DNA from: Alphaproteobacteria bacterium | GTDB taxonomy: Bacteria > Pseudomonadota > Alphaproteobacteria > UBA8366 > Aestuariispiraceae | Assembly (NCBI GenBank): GCA_030065235.1 | Contig: JASJDC010000002.1 | Location: 458,001-522,000, forward strand | DNA length: 64,000 bases | Reading direction: 5' to 3' | Shown: positions 1 to 8,552 of the stretch, one piece after another | Numbering within the stretch: position 1 is the first letter of the stretch | Layout of the letters: each line of letters opens with the position of its first letter | Translations under genes and position numbers: made by a program | The notes under the pieces: model-generated | Told to the model about the DNA's origin: nothing | Database searches by the model: none | Seen by the model: only the letters and a program-made list of their open reading frames with translations

Positions 1-140
1 ACCAGCCGGTCGACCTTGCCCTGAAGCTTCGACACTTCATCGGCGATATTGACCTCGCCGGTATCGGCCAGATGCCGCAGTTCCTCGATCTTGCCCTCAA
101 GATCAGCGATCGGTTGCTCGAAATCCAGGAAGTTCCGCAT
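1..140 (-). CDS. accA: acetyl-CoA carboxylase carboxyltransferase subunit alpha (N-terminal fragment)
   Basis: Only the first 46 codons lie in the window; the gene runs off the left edge. The reverse strand from the ATG at 138-140 reads [20 protein letters not shown] followed by a helical stretch, the characteristic AccA N-terminus. AccA is the alpha part of the carboxyltransferase that moves CO2 from carboxybiotin to acetyl-CoA, the first step of fatty-acid synthesis. It lies downstream of, and in the same direction as, xerD and the malyl-CoA lyase gene; a xerD-accA neighbourhood is common in alphaproteobacteria, here with the lyase gene in between. Identification is from the N-terminal motif only. 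Confidence 0.85.
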   Translation of the reverse strand, partial: MRNFLDFEQPIADLEGKIEELRHLADTGEVNIADEVSKLQGKVDRL

Positions 141-259
141 CGGTCGGTGTCGCCGCGCGTCGCGCAAAATGCAACGCTGACAGCCCTTTATCCAGTGTCG
201 CCGCTACCTATGACGCCGCTGCGGCAAAAGCAAGTCCGGCCCCAAAATGGCGGCGGCGC

Positions 260-1237
260 TCAAGCGCCGGTAGCGCGATCAGCCCGGCGCACCAAGCTTT
301 CGGCCTGCCGGATCGAGGCGATATCGATCAATTTGCCGTCGAGTGAGGCGGCGCCCCGCCCTTCCTTCTGCGCTTGCTCCATCGTCTGCAGAATGCGGCG
401 CGCCGCCGCGATGTCTTCCTCCGACGGACTGAACAAGGCGTTGGCCTCGTCGATCTGGCTGGGATGGATCGCCCATTTGCCCTCGCAGCCGAGCGCCGCC
501 GCCCGATTGGCCTGCGCCCGGAACCCGTCCGGGTCTGAGAAATCGCCGAAAGGACCATCGATCGGACGCAGCCCGTTCGCTCGCGCCGCGACCGCCAGCC
601 GCGCGATCGCGTAGTGCCACATGTCGCCCCAATGATAGGCGCGCGTCTCGCCGTCCCTTGGATCGGTCAGAACGCCATAGTCGGGATGCGGGCCGCCGAT
701 CCCCACCGTCCGCGCTTGGATCGAGGCGGCGTAGTCGGCGACGCCGAAATGCAGGCTTTCGTTGCGCGGACTGGCGGCGGCGATGGCGTCGATATTGGCC
801 ATACCCAGCGCCGATTCGATGATCAGTTCGAAACCGACGCGCTTCTTGCGGCCCATGGCCGTCTCGACCTGTGTCGTCAGCATATCGAGCGCGTAGACGT
901 CGGACGCGGCGCCGACCTTGGGGATCATCATCAGGTCCAGCCGCTCGCCGCCCTGCTCGAGTATGTCGATGACGTCGCGATACATGTAGGGCGTGTCCAA
1001 GCCGTTGATCCGCACTGACAGCGTCTTGTCGCCCCAGTCGATGTCGCGCAGGGCCGAGATGATGTTGCGGCGCGCCGGTTCCTTCTCAACCGGCGCGACC
1101 GCGTCCTCGAGATCGAGAAACACGACATCCGCCTGAGACCGCGCCGCCTTCTCGAACAGCTCGGGCCGCCCGCCCGGCACCGCCAATTCGCTGCGATTAA
1201 GGCGCGCCGGCGCCGGGTCAACCGTCGTGAAACTCAT
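260..1237 (-). CDS. mcl1: L-malyl-CoA/beta-methylmalyl-CoA lyase-type CoA ester lyase (HpcH/HpaI family)
   Basis: 325 aa TIM-barrel protein of the citrate-lyase-beta/malyl-CoA lyase family, close in length and motif order to Rhodobacter Mcl1 (reversible cleavage of malyl-CoA to acetyl-CoA and glyoxylate, and of beta-methylmalyl-CoA to propionyl-CoA and glyoxylate). Visible landmarks are the N-terminal PGGRPELFEKAA, VVFLDLEDAVAP, RINGLDTPYMYRDV, MIPKVG, the metal-ligand Glu in FELIIESALGM, the Asp in GVADYAAS, GPFGDFSD and GKWAIHPSQI. A strong Shine-Dalgarno (GGAGGATCGC before ATG) supports the start. It lies 67 bp downstream of xerD on the same strand. An isocitrate lyase and MeaB elsewhere in the window suggest glyoxylate and C3-CoA metabolism; whether it serves the ethylmalonyl-CoA pathway is inference. 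Confidence 0.85.
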   Translation of the reverse strand: MSFTTVDPAPARLNRSELAVPGGRPELFEKAARSQADVVFLDLEDAVAPVEKEPARRNIISALRDIDWGDKTLSVRINGLDTPYMYRDVIDILEQGGERLDLMMIPKVGAASDVYALDMLTTQVETAMGRKKRVGFELIIESALGMANIDAIAAASPRNESLHFGVADYAASIQARTVGIGGPHPDYGVLTDPRDGETRAYHWGDMWHYAIARLAVAARANGLRPIDGPFGDFSDPDGFRAQANRAAALGCEGKWAIHPSQIDEANALFSPSEEDIAAARRILQTMEQAQKEGRGAASLDGKLIDIASIRQAESLVRRADRATGA

Positions 1238-1304
1238 GCGCGATCCTCCGCGAAAGACCCGAGGTCAGCTAGCCTCCTGCCCGCATGCGCCAACCGGTTC
1301 AATA

Positions 1305-2225
1305 TCATTCCACGGCCCGAGCCAAAGGATGCGCATCGGCGACCAAGGCCTTCAACCGCGCATCCAGCACATGGGTGTAGATCTGCGTGGTTGAAATATC
1401 CGCATGCCCGAGCAGCTGCTGGACGGTTCTCAGATCGGCGCCATTCGCGAGCAAATGGCTGGCGAAAGCGTGCCGCAGCACATGCGGGCTGACCCGCTTC
1501 GGATCCAGACCCGCGGCGATGGCCAGATCCTTCAGGGCCTGGCCGAAACGCTGGCGCGTCAAATGCCCCTCTTTGCCGCGGGATGGGAAGAGATAGGGCG
1601 ATTCAATAACCGACTCCCTCGCCGGGTCCCAGGCCAGGAAAGCCTCACGATGGTCGTGATAGGCGGCAAGCGCCGCGCGCGCCGGCAAGCCGATTGGGAC
1701 CAACCGTTCCTTATCGCCCTTGCCGCGCAGGATCAGCACCGGCGCATCGCGCCGACCCGCCGTCGCCGGCAAAGTCACCAGTTCGCTGACCCGCATGCCG
1801 GTCGCATAGAGCAGTTCCAAAAGGCAGGTCAGACGTGCGCCCTCTTTGCCCGGCGTTTCATGGGCGGCCGCCAACAGCGCCTCGACCTCCGTTTCGCTCA
1901 AATATTTCGGCAGGGCCGCGCGCGCGCGGGGCGCATCGACGGTGACCGTCGGATCGTCCGCGCGAATCCCGTCGGCATAGAGAAAACGGTGGAATTGTTT
2001 GATGGCGGATAGCTGACGGGCGGCGCTGCGCGCGGCGAGGCCCTGATCCGCCAAACCCGCCAGAAAGGACCGGATATCATCCGGCCGCGCCGAAAGTGCG
2101 TCTCGCCCGGACTGCGCCAGATGCGCGCCATAGCGGGTCAGATCGCGGCGATAGGCCTCGACCGTATTCTTCGCCGCGCCGCGCTCTGCGATGATCATTT
2201 CCAGAAATGCGTCAAGGAAGCGCAT
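1305..2225 (-). CDS. xerD: site-specific tyrosine recombinase XerD
   Basis: 306 aa, the usual length for XerC/XerD. An N-terminal SAM-like core-binding domain (residues about 1-90) precedes the catalytic domain. The catalytic residues are visible: Arg in ATGMRVSELVTL, the HxxR box in SPHVLRHAFASHLL, His in LLGHADISTTQ and the nucleophile Tyr in TTQIYTHV. Together with XerC it resolves chromosome dimers at dif near the terminus. It begins 16 bp after the secreted 680-aa protein on the same strand and is probably cotranscribed with it. XerD rather than XerC is chosen from the accA/aroK neighbourhood seen in other alphaproteobacteria. Confidence 0.9.
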   Translation of the reverse strand: MRFLDAFLEMIIAERGAAKNTVEAYRRDLTRYGAHLAQSGRDALSARPDDIRSFLAGLADQGLAARSAARQLSAIKQFHRFLYADGIRADDPTVTVDAPRARAALPKYLSETEVEALLAAAHETPGKEGARLTCLLELLYATGMRVSELVTLPATAGRRDAPVLILRGKGDKERLVPIGLPARAALAAYHDHREAFLAWDPARESVIESPYLFPSRGKEGHLTRQRFGQALKDLAIAAGLDPKRVSPHVLRHAFASHLLANGADLRTVQQLLGHADISTTQIYTHVLDARLKALVADAHPLARAVE

Positions 2226-2241
2226 GCGGGCGGCCCGATCC

Positions 2242-4284
2242 TCAGCCCGCCGCCGCGACCGCCTCCAGGGCCAGGGCGCGCGCCTCCCGCGCCAGCCCGA
2301 CGGCGAACAAAGCCCGGGTCACGTCGGAGAGAACCGCCGGCTCCGCCCCGGCCGGGCCAGGCTGTCCTAAAAGGATCAGCGACAGCAGCAACGCCTCGCC
2401 TTGGCGGCGGCCCGCCGCCGCCTCCGTCAACCGCCGGATCAGGATCGGGTTCGGTGTGCGGCCGATGCGCACCGGCGCTTCCAGCAGGATGTCGGTCCAG
2501 GCCTGCTCCGGGATCGCCTGACCCAGCGCCTCCAGCACCAGCAGGACGCGGGTGATGTCCTGTGTCGCGGTTTCCGGCGCGACCCGCCTCACGCGCTCAG
2601 ACCAAGCAGCCAGCGGATCGGTCCAGGCGCGGTCCAAGGCCGAGTCGCCGTAGATTTTCACGATCGGCCAGACATCCAAGGCGGCCGCTTCAGCGGACGG
2701 ATCACGCACCGATTCATCTCGCAGGATACGCGCCCAGGCGCGGATGCGGGCGGCGTCGGCCGGACCCTCGGCGGCGGAATCCGCTTGTGAGGCTAGACCG
2801 GCCGCGAGCGCTGCAATCGCATCGGCGGAGAACCACCACAGGGTCCGCGCCGGGTCGATCTCCCGGACCGCAGGACGCAGCACGCCGAGCATCGCCGCCC
2901 GGCGGCCCGATTGCTCGGCGATGCGCAGCGCCGCCGCGATCAGTTCCGCCCTGACCGCCGGCGAGGTCTCGCGGCCGATGGCCTGAAAGAAGAGCGCACG
3001 GGCCAGCGGGCCGGACATCTCCTGCGCGGCGGTGAAAGCCGCCTCGAACATGTCGTCCGGAAAGGACGCCTCGGCATAGGCGGCCGAAACCCGGTCGGCC
3101 GGCGCCAGGCCGCGCAGGAACAGATCCTCAAGAGCCTCGATACGGATTTCAAGCGGCGCGGACCGATCTGACAGCGCCAGCGACCGGACGGCCGGATCGG
3201 GCGCTTGCAGCGCGTCGGAGGGCCAAGCGATGCTGGCGACCTCGGCCGCGACCCCATCCGCCAGCATCGCCGCCTCCAACGGGCCTAGATCAGCGGCGGA
3301 CGCCGGCGGGCGCGCCGGCCCGCCCAACAGCCGGTCCATCAGGGACAGGAACGCCGCATCCTCCGCCACCGCTTCGTCGGTCAGCAGCGTGACGTTGAAC
3401 TGCGCCCCGGACCGGTCGCCATCCAGATACAGGCAATAGGCCCCGAGCCGCAGCCAGAAACGATCGTCGAAACGGGCCGACCGCGCCAGGGCGCAGGCGT
3501 CCGCGGAACGCCGCGACAACAGCAAGGCCTCGGCGGCCGATTTCTGAACCGCCGCGTCGGCGGCCCGGGACGGCGCCGCCGCGATCAGATCGGCGACGTC
3601 GGAGAGCAGCCCCATGCGCCGCAACAGGTCGAGCCGCGATTGCAACAGCCGCGGGGTCGGATCGGACGCCGCGGCGGCGTCTTGCGCGATCGCGGCATCA
3701 CGGCTTGGGTCGGCGCCGATAATGGACGGCGCTGCGGCCGCCATCCGGTCGGCCGAAAGGCCCGGCGCCGCCGGCAAGGCGGCGCGCGTCAACAACAAGC
3801 GGCGGGTGATATCGAATTGCGCCGCCGACCCGGGCGCCGGCGCCAATTTCGGAACCAGCCCGTCAATCACGCTGCGCTCCGTGCCCGCCCAAAGCCCGAC
3901 CGGAAACCCGCCATTGGCGGCGTCCAGAGTGCCGACCGCCTCAGGATCGACCTGGCGCAGCGTCCGCACGAAAATCCCTTCCGGCGGCGCGTCGAGGACC
4001 GAGGGCGCCGGCGCTTCTTCGGGCAGGTCGGAAAACCCCTGTGGCACCAGGCTGAGCGGCGCAGCCGGGACCAGTGGCTCGGACGCTGCTTCAGCCGCAG
4101 GATCCACGGTCGCCGGGTCGCCCTCGCTGGGCTCCGGATTGAGGATGATGACCCGGCGTTCGACAGGCGCATCCGGAGCAGGAGACTGCGCGGCCAGCGG
4201 GGTCGTCGCCAGCATTCCGACGAGAACCGCACCGCCCGTCATCCGCCCGAGCGCGGCGACGGAATGGGGTCGACGCCGCCTCAT
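2242..4284 (-). CDS. secreted, alanine-rich helical-repeat protein of unknown function
   Basis: 680 aa. The N-terminus has a basic segment, a hydrophobic core (GGAVLVGMLATTPLAAQS) and an AxA-like cleavage site, so export to the periplasm is likely. A Pro/Glu/Ala-rich linker (about 35-110) is followed by some 500 residues of alpha-helical sequence with repeated Ala/Leu/Asp pattern, suggestive of TPR- or HEAT-like solenoid repeats; I see no enzymatic motif. The start codon overlaps the stop of the upstream small membrane protein (ATGA), and xerD follows after 16 bp, so the three genes look like one transcription unit divergent from aroK. Function unknown. Confidence 0.75.
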   Translation of the reverse strand: MRRRRPHSVAALGRMTGGAVLVGMLATTPLAAQSPAPDAPVERRVIILNPEPSEGDPATVDPAAEAASEPLVPAAPLSLVPQGFSDLPEEAPAPSVLDAPPEGIFVRTLRQVDPEAVGTLDAANGGFPVGLWAGTERSVIDGLVPKLAPAPGSAAQFDITRRLLLTRAALPAAPGLSADRMAAAAPSIIGADPSRDAAIAQDAAAASDPTPRLLQSRLDLLRRMGLLSDVADLIAAAPSRAADAAVQKSAAEALLLSRRSADACALARSARFDDRFWLRLGAYCLYLDGDRSGAQFNVTLLTDEAVAEDAAFLSLMDRLLGGPARPPASAADLGPLEAAMLADGVAAEVASIAWPSDALQAPDPAVRSLALSDRSAPLEIRIEALEDLFLRGLAPADRVSAAYAEASFPDDMFEAAFTAAQEMSGPLARALFFQAIGRETSPAVRAELIAAALRIAEQSGRRAAMLGVLRPAVREIDPARTLWWFSADAIAALAAGLASQADSAAEGPADAARIRAWARILRDESVRDPSAEAAALDVWPIVKIYGDSALDRAWTDPLAAWSERVRRVAPETATQDITRVLLVLEALGQAIPEQAWTDILLEAPVRIGRTPNPILIRRLTEAAAGRRQGEALLLSLILLGQPGPAGAEPAVLSDVTRALFAVGLAREARALALEAVAAAG

Positions 4285-4421
4285 CGCGGGAAACGATCGT
4301 CCGGCAATTGCCGCTCCACAGTCGCCGTCGGCGCCGGGATGTCCCAGGTCGCGAGAAAGACGGCCGCGCCGCCGAGCGCGAGACCGATGAAGATAAAGGC
4401 GCCGAAAATGATCTTGCCCAT
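4281..4421 (-). CDS. small single-pass membrane protein with WDIPAP motif
   Basis: 46 aa from the ATG at 4419-4421 (MGKIIFGAFIFIGLALGG...), with one transmembrane segment and a short C-terminal tail ATWDIPAPTATVERQLPDDR. A longer reading from 4472 adds 17 polar residues before the hydrophobic segment and looks less likely. From memory, short proteins ending in a WDIPAP...IPD.RFPR-like tail occur next to aroK/xerD in other alphaproteobacteria, so I regard it as real despite its size. Its stop overlaps the start of the 680-aa secreted protein, implying translational coupling and possibly a joint function at the inner membrane. No function is known to me. Confidence 0.65.
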   Translation of the reverse strand: MGKIIFGAFIFIGLALGGAAVFLATWDIPAPTATVERQLPDDRFPR

Positions 4422-4619
4422 GAAAGCTCTATCGCCGCGACCGTCCCCGGCCGGCCCCCTGTTCCGCGTCACTCATCGTTTTCGACCCTAGGCTTTACCC
4501 TATTCGACGAGTATGGCAATTCTGCGACCGCGATTTCATCAAGATTTGCGCGGTTGTTGCGTTTCGAGCATTGACCGAGACGGCGCGCGCCCTCGGATCA
4601 ACACGGGCCTTCATGATAG

Positions 4620-5159
4620 ATGCTGGATAGACCGCTTCCCGTTCTGCGTCGCCCGCTGGTGCTGATCGGCATGATGGGAGCGGGCAAGACGACGATCGGC
4701 CGCCGCTTGGCCGAGCGTCTGGGCGTCGGGTTCGTGGACGCAGACAGAGAAATCGAGGCGGCGGCGGGCCGATCGATCCCGGAGATTTTCGAGGAGTATG
4801 GCGAGGCGCATTTTCGCGACGGCGAACGGCGCGTGATCGCGCGCCTGCTCGACGCCGAGCCCTTCATCCTCGCGACCGGCGGCGGCGCCTTCATGGATGA
4901 GGAGACCCGCGAGCTGATCGCGACGCGGGCGACCAGCCTGTGGCTGCGCGCGGATCTCGATCTGTTATGGGCGCGGGTGAGCAAACGCGGCCATCGCCCG
5001 CTGCTGCATACGGAAAACCCGCGTCAGACCCTGGCCGATCTTGTCGAGCGCCGCTATCCGGTTTACGCCGAGGCCGATCTGGTCGTGGACAGTCTCGACG
5101 GTCCGAAGGACGACACGGTGAACGCTTGCATCGACGCGTTGCAGGACGCGTCCCTCTAA
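4620..5159 (+). CDS. aroK: shikimate kinase
   Basis: 179 aa P-loop kinase that phosphorylates shikimate at O3 in the aromatic amino acid pathway. Motifs: Walker [12 protein letters not shown] (residues about 17-27), the shikimate-binding DADREIE, the Arg in [16 protein letters not shown], and the lid segment KRGHRPLL. Length is typical. It starts a rightward operon with aroB 13 bp downstream, then the CBS protein and the DUF2889 protein; the divergent small membrane protein starts about 200 bp upstream, so 4422-4619 must hold promoters for both directions. Confidence 0.95.
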   Translation: MLDRPLPVLRRPLVLIGMMGAGKTTIGRRLAERLGVGFVDADREIEAAAGRSIPEIFEEYGEAHFRDGERRVIARLLDAEPFILATGGGAFMDEETRELIATRATSLWLRADLDLLWARVSKRGHRPLLHTENPRQTLADLVERRYPVYAEADLVVDSLDGPKDDTVNACIDALQDASL

Positions 5160-5172
5160 GGTCACAACCATC

Positions 5173-6321
5173 ATGACGCCTGACAGCAAGAGCGGCGCGC
5201 CGAGAGGCCCGTCCGACCGTGTGGTCCCGGTTTCGCTGGGGGACCGATCCTATGACATCGTCATCGGCGCCGGCCTGCTGTCGATCGCCGGCGCTTTGAT
5301 GACGCCGCATCTGCCGATTCCAAAGGTCTTCATTGTGACCGACGAAACCGTTGCAGCGCTGCATCTATCTACCCTGACCGAGTCTCTGTCCGAGGCGGGC
5401 GTCGCGCATACGGTCATCACCGTTGCGCCCGGCGAGTCGACGAAATCCTTCGCCACGCTCGAAACGGTGCTGGACGCCTTGCTCGAAGGCGGGTTGGAAC
5501 GCAAATCCACAGTCGTGGCGTTGGGCGGCGGGGTGGTCGGCGATCTGGCCGGATTCGCCGCTGCGATCGCCCAGCGCGGCGTGCGCTTCATCCAGATCCC
5601 GACGACCTTGCTGTCCCAGGTCGACAGTTCGGTCGGCGGCAAAACGGCGGTGAACGCCAAGGCCGGGAAGAACTTGATCGGCGCCTTCCACCAACCCAGC
5701 CTGGTCCTGGCCGACACCGATGTCCTGGACAGTCTCCCGCGCCGCGAACTGTTGGCCGGCTATGCGGAAGTGGTGAAATATGGCGCGCTTGGCGATGCGT
5801 CCTTTTTCGAGTGGTTGGAGCGCAACGGCCCCGCTTTGCTCGACGGCGACGCGTCGCTGCGGGCGGAGGCGGTGGCGCGAAGCTGCGAAGCCAAGGCGCG
5901 CATCGTCGCCCGGGACGAACGCGAATCCGGGGTCCGCGCGCTGTTGAATCTGGGGCACACATTCGGCCACGCCCTGGAATCGCGCTGCGAGTATGACGGC
6001 CGGCTGCTGCATGGCGAGGGCGTTGCGATCGGCATGGCGATGGCCTTTGATCTGTCGGTGCGGCTGGGCCTCTGCGCCGGTCAAGACGGCGAACGGTTGA
6101 AAGCGCACTTACGCGCGGTCGGCCTGCCGGTCTCGCCGTCGGACATTCCCGACACGGATTTCAGCGCCGAAGACCTGATCCGGCGCATGGGATCGGACAA
6201 GAAGGTCAGCGCCGGAAAACTGACCTTCATCCTTGCGAAAGGGCTGGGCCGCGCCTTTATTACCCAGGATGTTGACCCGGAAAATCTGAGGGCGAGTGTG
6301 AGCGCGGCGCTGGCCGCCTGA
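5173..6321 (+). CDS. aroB: 3-dehydroquinate synthase
   Basis: 382 aa, NAD- and metal-dependent conversion of DAHP to 3-dehydroquinate, the second step of the shikimate pathway. Landmarks include the nucleotide-binding GGGVVGDLAGFAAA, IPTTLLSQVDSSVGGKTAVN, NLIGAFHQP, EVVKYG and the metal ligands in LNLGHTFGHALE and HGEGVAIGM. A non-conserved 15-residue N-terminal extension precedes the first conserved strand; the start at 5173 is the first ATG after aroK. Linked to aroK with 13 bp between, as in many bacteria. Confidence 0.95.
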   Translation: MTPDSKSGAPRGPSDRVVPVSLGDRSYDIVIGAGLLSIAGALMTPHLPIPKVFIVTDETVAALHLSTLTESLSEAGVAHTVITVAPGESTKSFATLETVLDALLEGGLERKSTVVALGGGVVGDLAGFAAAIAQRGVRFIQIPTTLLSQVDSSVGGKTAVNAKAGKNLIGAFHQPSLVLADTDVLDSLPRRELLAGYAEVVKYGALGDASFFEWLERNGPALLDGDASLRAEAVARSCEAKARIVARDERESGVRALLNLGHTFGHALESRCEYDGRLLHGEGVAIGMAMAFDLSVRLGLCAGQDGERLKAHLRAVGLPVSPSDIPDTDFSAEDLIRRMGSDKKVSAGKLTFILAKGLGRAFITQDVDPENLRASVSAALAA

Positions 6322-6339
6322 CCCGCCAACGACCCATCC

Positions 6340-7767
6340 ATGGAACAGTCTGAAAGCGCCCCCCTGACGAGCGGCGTCGACACGGCCCAGGCGGCGCTCG
6401 ATGCAGCGCAGCAATCCGTCGCGGCCGGTTCGGACGTCACCGCCCTGCTGCTGACCGCCGGTGCGATCGTCGTCTTGTTATTTTTCTCGGCCTTTTTCTC
6501 AGGCTCGGAGACGGCGCTGACCGCCGCCTCGCGCTCGCGCATGCATAGGGCCTCGACCCAGGGAGACCGGCGCGCCGATGTGGTGCTGGCGCTGCATGCG
6601 CAGAAAGACCGGCTGATCGGGGCCATACTGCTTGGCAATAACCTGGTGAATATCCTCGCCTCGGCGCTGGCGACAAGCCTGCTTCTGTCTTTGGTCGGCG
6701 AGGCGGGCGTGGTCTACGCCACCTTGATCATGACCGCCTTGGTGCTGGTCTTCGCCGAGGTTCTGCCGAAGACCTACGCGCTCGCCAATACGGACAAAGC
6801 CGCCCTGTTCGTCGCGCCGGTGATCCGGGTCGTGACTTTCATCTTCGCGCCGATCGTCGCGACAGTGCAATGGATCGTGCAATCGACCATGCGCCCGTTC
6901 GGGATCGAGATCAGCCACGAGACCTCGCCCGAACATCATGAGGAAGAGCTGCGCGGCGCCATCGACCTGCATTCGGGCGAAGATCCGGAAATCCAGCAGG
7001 AACGGGTGATGCTGCGCTCGATCCTGGAACTCGACGAGGTCGAGGTCTCCGAGATCATGACACACCGGCGCAACGTGGTGATGCTCGACCTGAGCGACGA
7101 TGTCGAGACACTGGTCGACGCCGCCTTGGAGAGCCCTTTCACCCGCTTCCCGCTCTATCTCAAAGACAGCGACAATATCGTCGGCGTGCTGCACGCCAAG
7201 GCGCTGCTGCGCGAGGTCCGGGCCCGGCGCGGCAATCTGGCCGACCTGAATTTCGCAGCGCTAGCGTCGGACCCCTGGTTCATCCCCGACACGACCTCGC
7301 TGCTCGACCAGCTGGAGGCGTTTAAGAAACGGCGCGAACATTTCGCGCTGGTGGTCGACGAGTATGGCTCCTTCGAAGGCATCGTGACGCTCGAGGATAT
7401 CCTTGAGGAGATCGTCGGCGATATCGATGACGAGACGGATATCGCCGTGCCGGGCGTGCGCCCGCAGGCGGACGGGTCGCAGATCGTCGACGGCTGGGTG
7501 ACGATCCGGGATTTGAACCGCGACATGGATTGGGACCTGCCGGATGACGACGCGTCGACGGTCGCCGGTCTGGTGCTGCATGAGGCGCGCCTGATCCCCG
7601 ATCCCGGCCAGGTCTTCGCCTTTCACGGCTTCCGGTTCGAGATTTTGCGGCGTCAGCGCAATCAGATCACGGCTATGAAGATCACGCCTCTGGCCGGCGA
7701 CGATACGCACGCGTTGGGCGACTCCAAGGCCTCTGAGCGCAAAGAACCGGCGACCGCCGATTCCTAA
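6340..7767 (+). CDS. hemolysin-like CBS-domain membrane protein (DUF21, CBS pair, CorC/HlyC domain)
   Basis: 475 aa. After about 30 polar residues comes a DUF21/CNNM transmembrane domain (about 35-205, with the FFSGSETALTAASRSR and LGNNLVNILASALATSL motifs), then a CBS pair (about 225-360: IMTHRRNVVMLDL, FVLVVDEYGSFEG-type segment, TLEDILEEIVGDI) and a C-terminal CorC/HlyC FAD-binding-like domain (about 375-455). Family members are called TlyC/CorC and are linked to Mg2+ or cobalt efflux; haemolysis is not established for most. It follows aroB by 18 bp; the aroK-aroB-CBS order recurs in alphaproteobacteria. Confidence 0.88.
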   Translation: MEQSESAPLTSGVDTAQAALDAAQQSVAAGSDVTALLLTAGAIVVLLFFSAFFSGSETALTAASRSRMHRASTQGDRRADVVLALHAQKDRLIGAILLGNNLVNILASALATSLLLSLVGEAGVVYATLIMTALVLVFAEVLPKTYALANTDKAALFVAPVIRVVTFIFAPIVATVQWIVQSTMRPFGIEISHETSPEHHEEELRGAIDLHSGEDPEIQQERVMLRSILELDEVEVSEIMTHRRNVVMLDLSDDVETLVDAALESPFTRFPLYLKDSDNIVGVLHAKALLREVRARRGNLADLNFAALASDPWFIPDTTSLLDQLEAFKKRREHFALVVDEYGSFEGIVTLEDILEEIVGDIDDETDIAVPGVRPQADGSQIVDGWVTIRDLNRDMDWDLPDDDASTVAGLVLHEARLIPDPGQVFAFHGFRFEILRRQRNQITAMKITPLAGDDTHALGDSKASERKEPATADS

Positions 7768-7784
7768 GACCGGACGCCGACCCC

Positions 7785-8357
7785 ATGCCCTTGAGCCCGC
7801 CCGCGCCGCGCAAACATATCCATCGCCGGCAATATGACATGAACGGCTATGTCCGCGAGGACGGCATGTGGGAGATCGAGGGCCGGATCACGGATGTGAA
7901 GACTTATCCATTCGACAATCACGATCGCGGCCGCATTGAGGCGTTCGAGCCAATCCACGATATGTCGATCCGCCTGACCATCGATGACGCGTTTGAAGTC
8001 AAGGCGATCGAGGCGGTGACCGACGGGTCGCCCTACACGATCTGTCCCGGCGCGGCGCCGAATTTCCAACGCATGGTCGGGGCGAAGATCGGCCCGGGCT
8101 GGCGCCGGACGATCCGCGAGCGCTTGGGCGGTGTGCATGGCTGCACCCATCTGGTCGAAATGTTGATCAGCATGGCGACGGTCGCCTATCAGACCGCTTA
8201 CAGCTCGCGCGCCGCTACCGGCAAGGACGACACGCCCGTCTCACGAAAGCCGGGCCGCCGCCCGCCGCTTTTGAACAGCTGCCACGCCTTCCGCGAGGAC
8301 GGGCCGATCGTGAAACGTCAATGGCCGGATTTCTACACCGGCGACGATGCGCCCTAA
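7785..8357 (+). CDS. DUF2889 domain protein
   Basis: 190 aa soluble protein without signal peptide or transmembrane segment. Sequence features typical of DUF2889 are the N-terminal HIHRRQYDMNGYVREDGMWEIEGRITD, shortened here to its start and end in the alignable part, the repeated acidic strand segment around RIEAFEPIHDMSIRLTIDD, and the His/Cys pair in GVHGCTHLVEML followed by NSCHAF near the C-terminus. No function is assigned to the family. Last gene of the aroK operon (17 bp after the CBS protein). A palindromic repeat element separates it from the convergent bolA gene. Confidence 0.75.
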   Translation: MPLSPPAPRKHIHRRQYDMNGYVREDGMWEIEGRITDVKTYPFDNHDRGRIEAFEPIHDMSIRLTIDDAFEVKAIEAVTDGSPYTICPGAAPNFQRMVGAKIGPGWRRTIRERLGGVHGCTHLVEMLISMATVAYQTAYSSRAATGKDDTPVSRKPGRRPPLLNSCHAFREDGPIVKRQWPDFYTGDDAP

Positions 8358-8370
8358 AACGTCGGTTACC

Positions 8371-8505
8371 CGTCATGCCGGCCCCCGAGCCAGTGCTGTC
8401 CGGCGTACAATGCACCAACGAGGCGACAAGACGCAGCGTCGCCCCGGCCCCCGAGCCGGGGCCCAGGGCGCCGTCCGCGGGACGCCGGATCAAGTCCGGC
8501 GTGAC
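8371..8505 (+). repeat. palindromic intergenic repeat element bounded by imperfect inverted ends
   Basis: The spacer between the convergent DUF2889 and bolA genes begins with CGTCATGCCGG and ends with CCGGCGTGACG, which are inverted copies with one mismatch. Inside, CCGGCCCCCGAGCC occurs twice (8378-8391 and 8444-8457), and there are two hairpins: CCCCGGC/GCCGGGG (8442-8461, 6-nt loop) and ACGCCGGA/TCCGGCGT (8482-8502, 5-nt loop). The shape matches the short dispersed palindromes built on a GTCATGCCGG-type end that are frequent between genes in alphaproteobacteria. It could also act as a two-way terminator. Only one copy was noticed in this window. Confidence 0.6.
8482..8502. terminator. hairpin in the DUF2889-bolA spacer
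   Basis: ACGCCGGA and TCCGGCGT form a perfect 8-bp stem with a TCAAG loop, at the bolA side of the palindromic element. It may terminate transcripts from either convergent gene, although no T-tract follows. Confidence 0.4.
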
Positions 8506-8552
8506 GCTGCTAGGCGATGCGCCCAACGGTTCAACTCAGGTCGGATTGCAGA

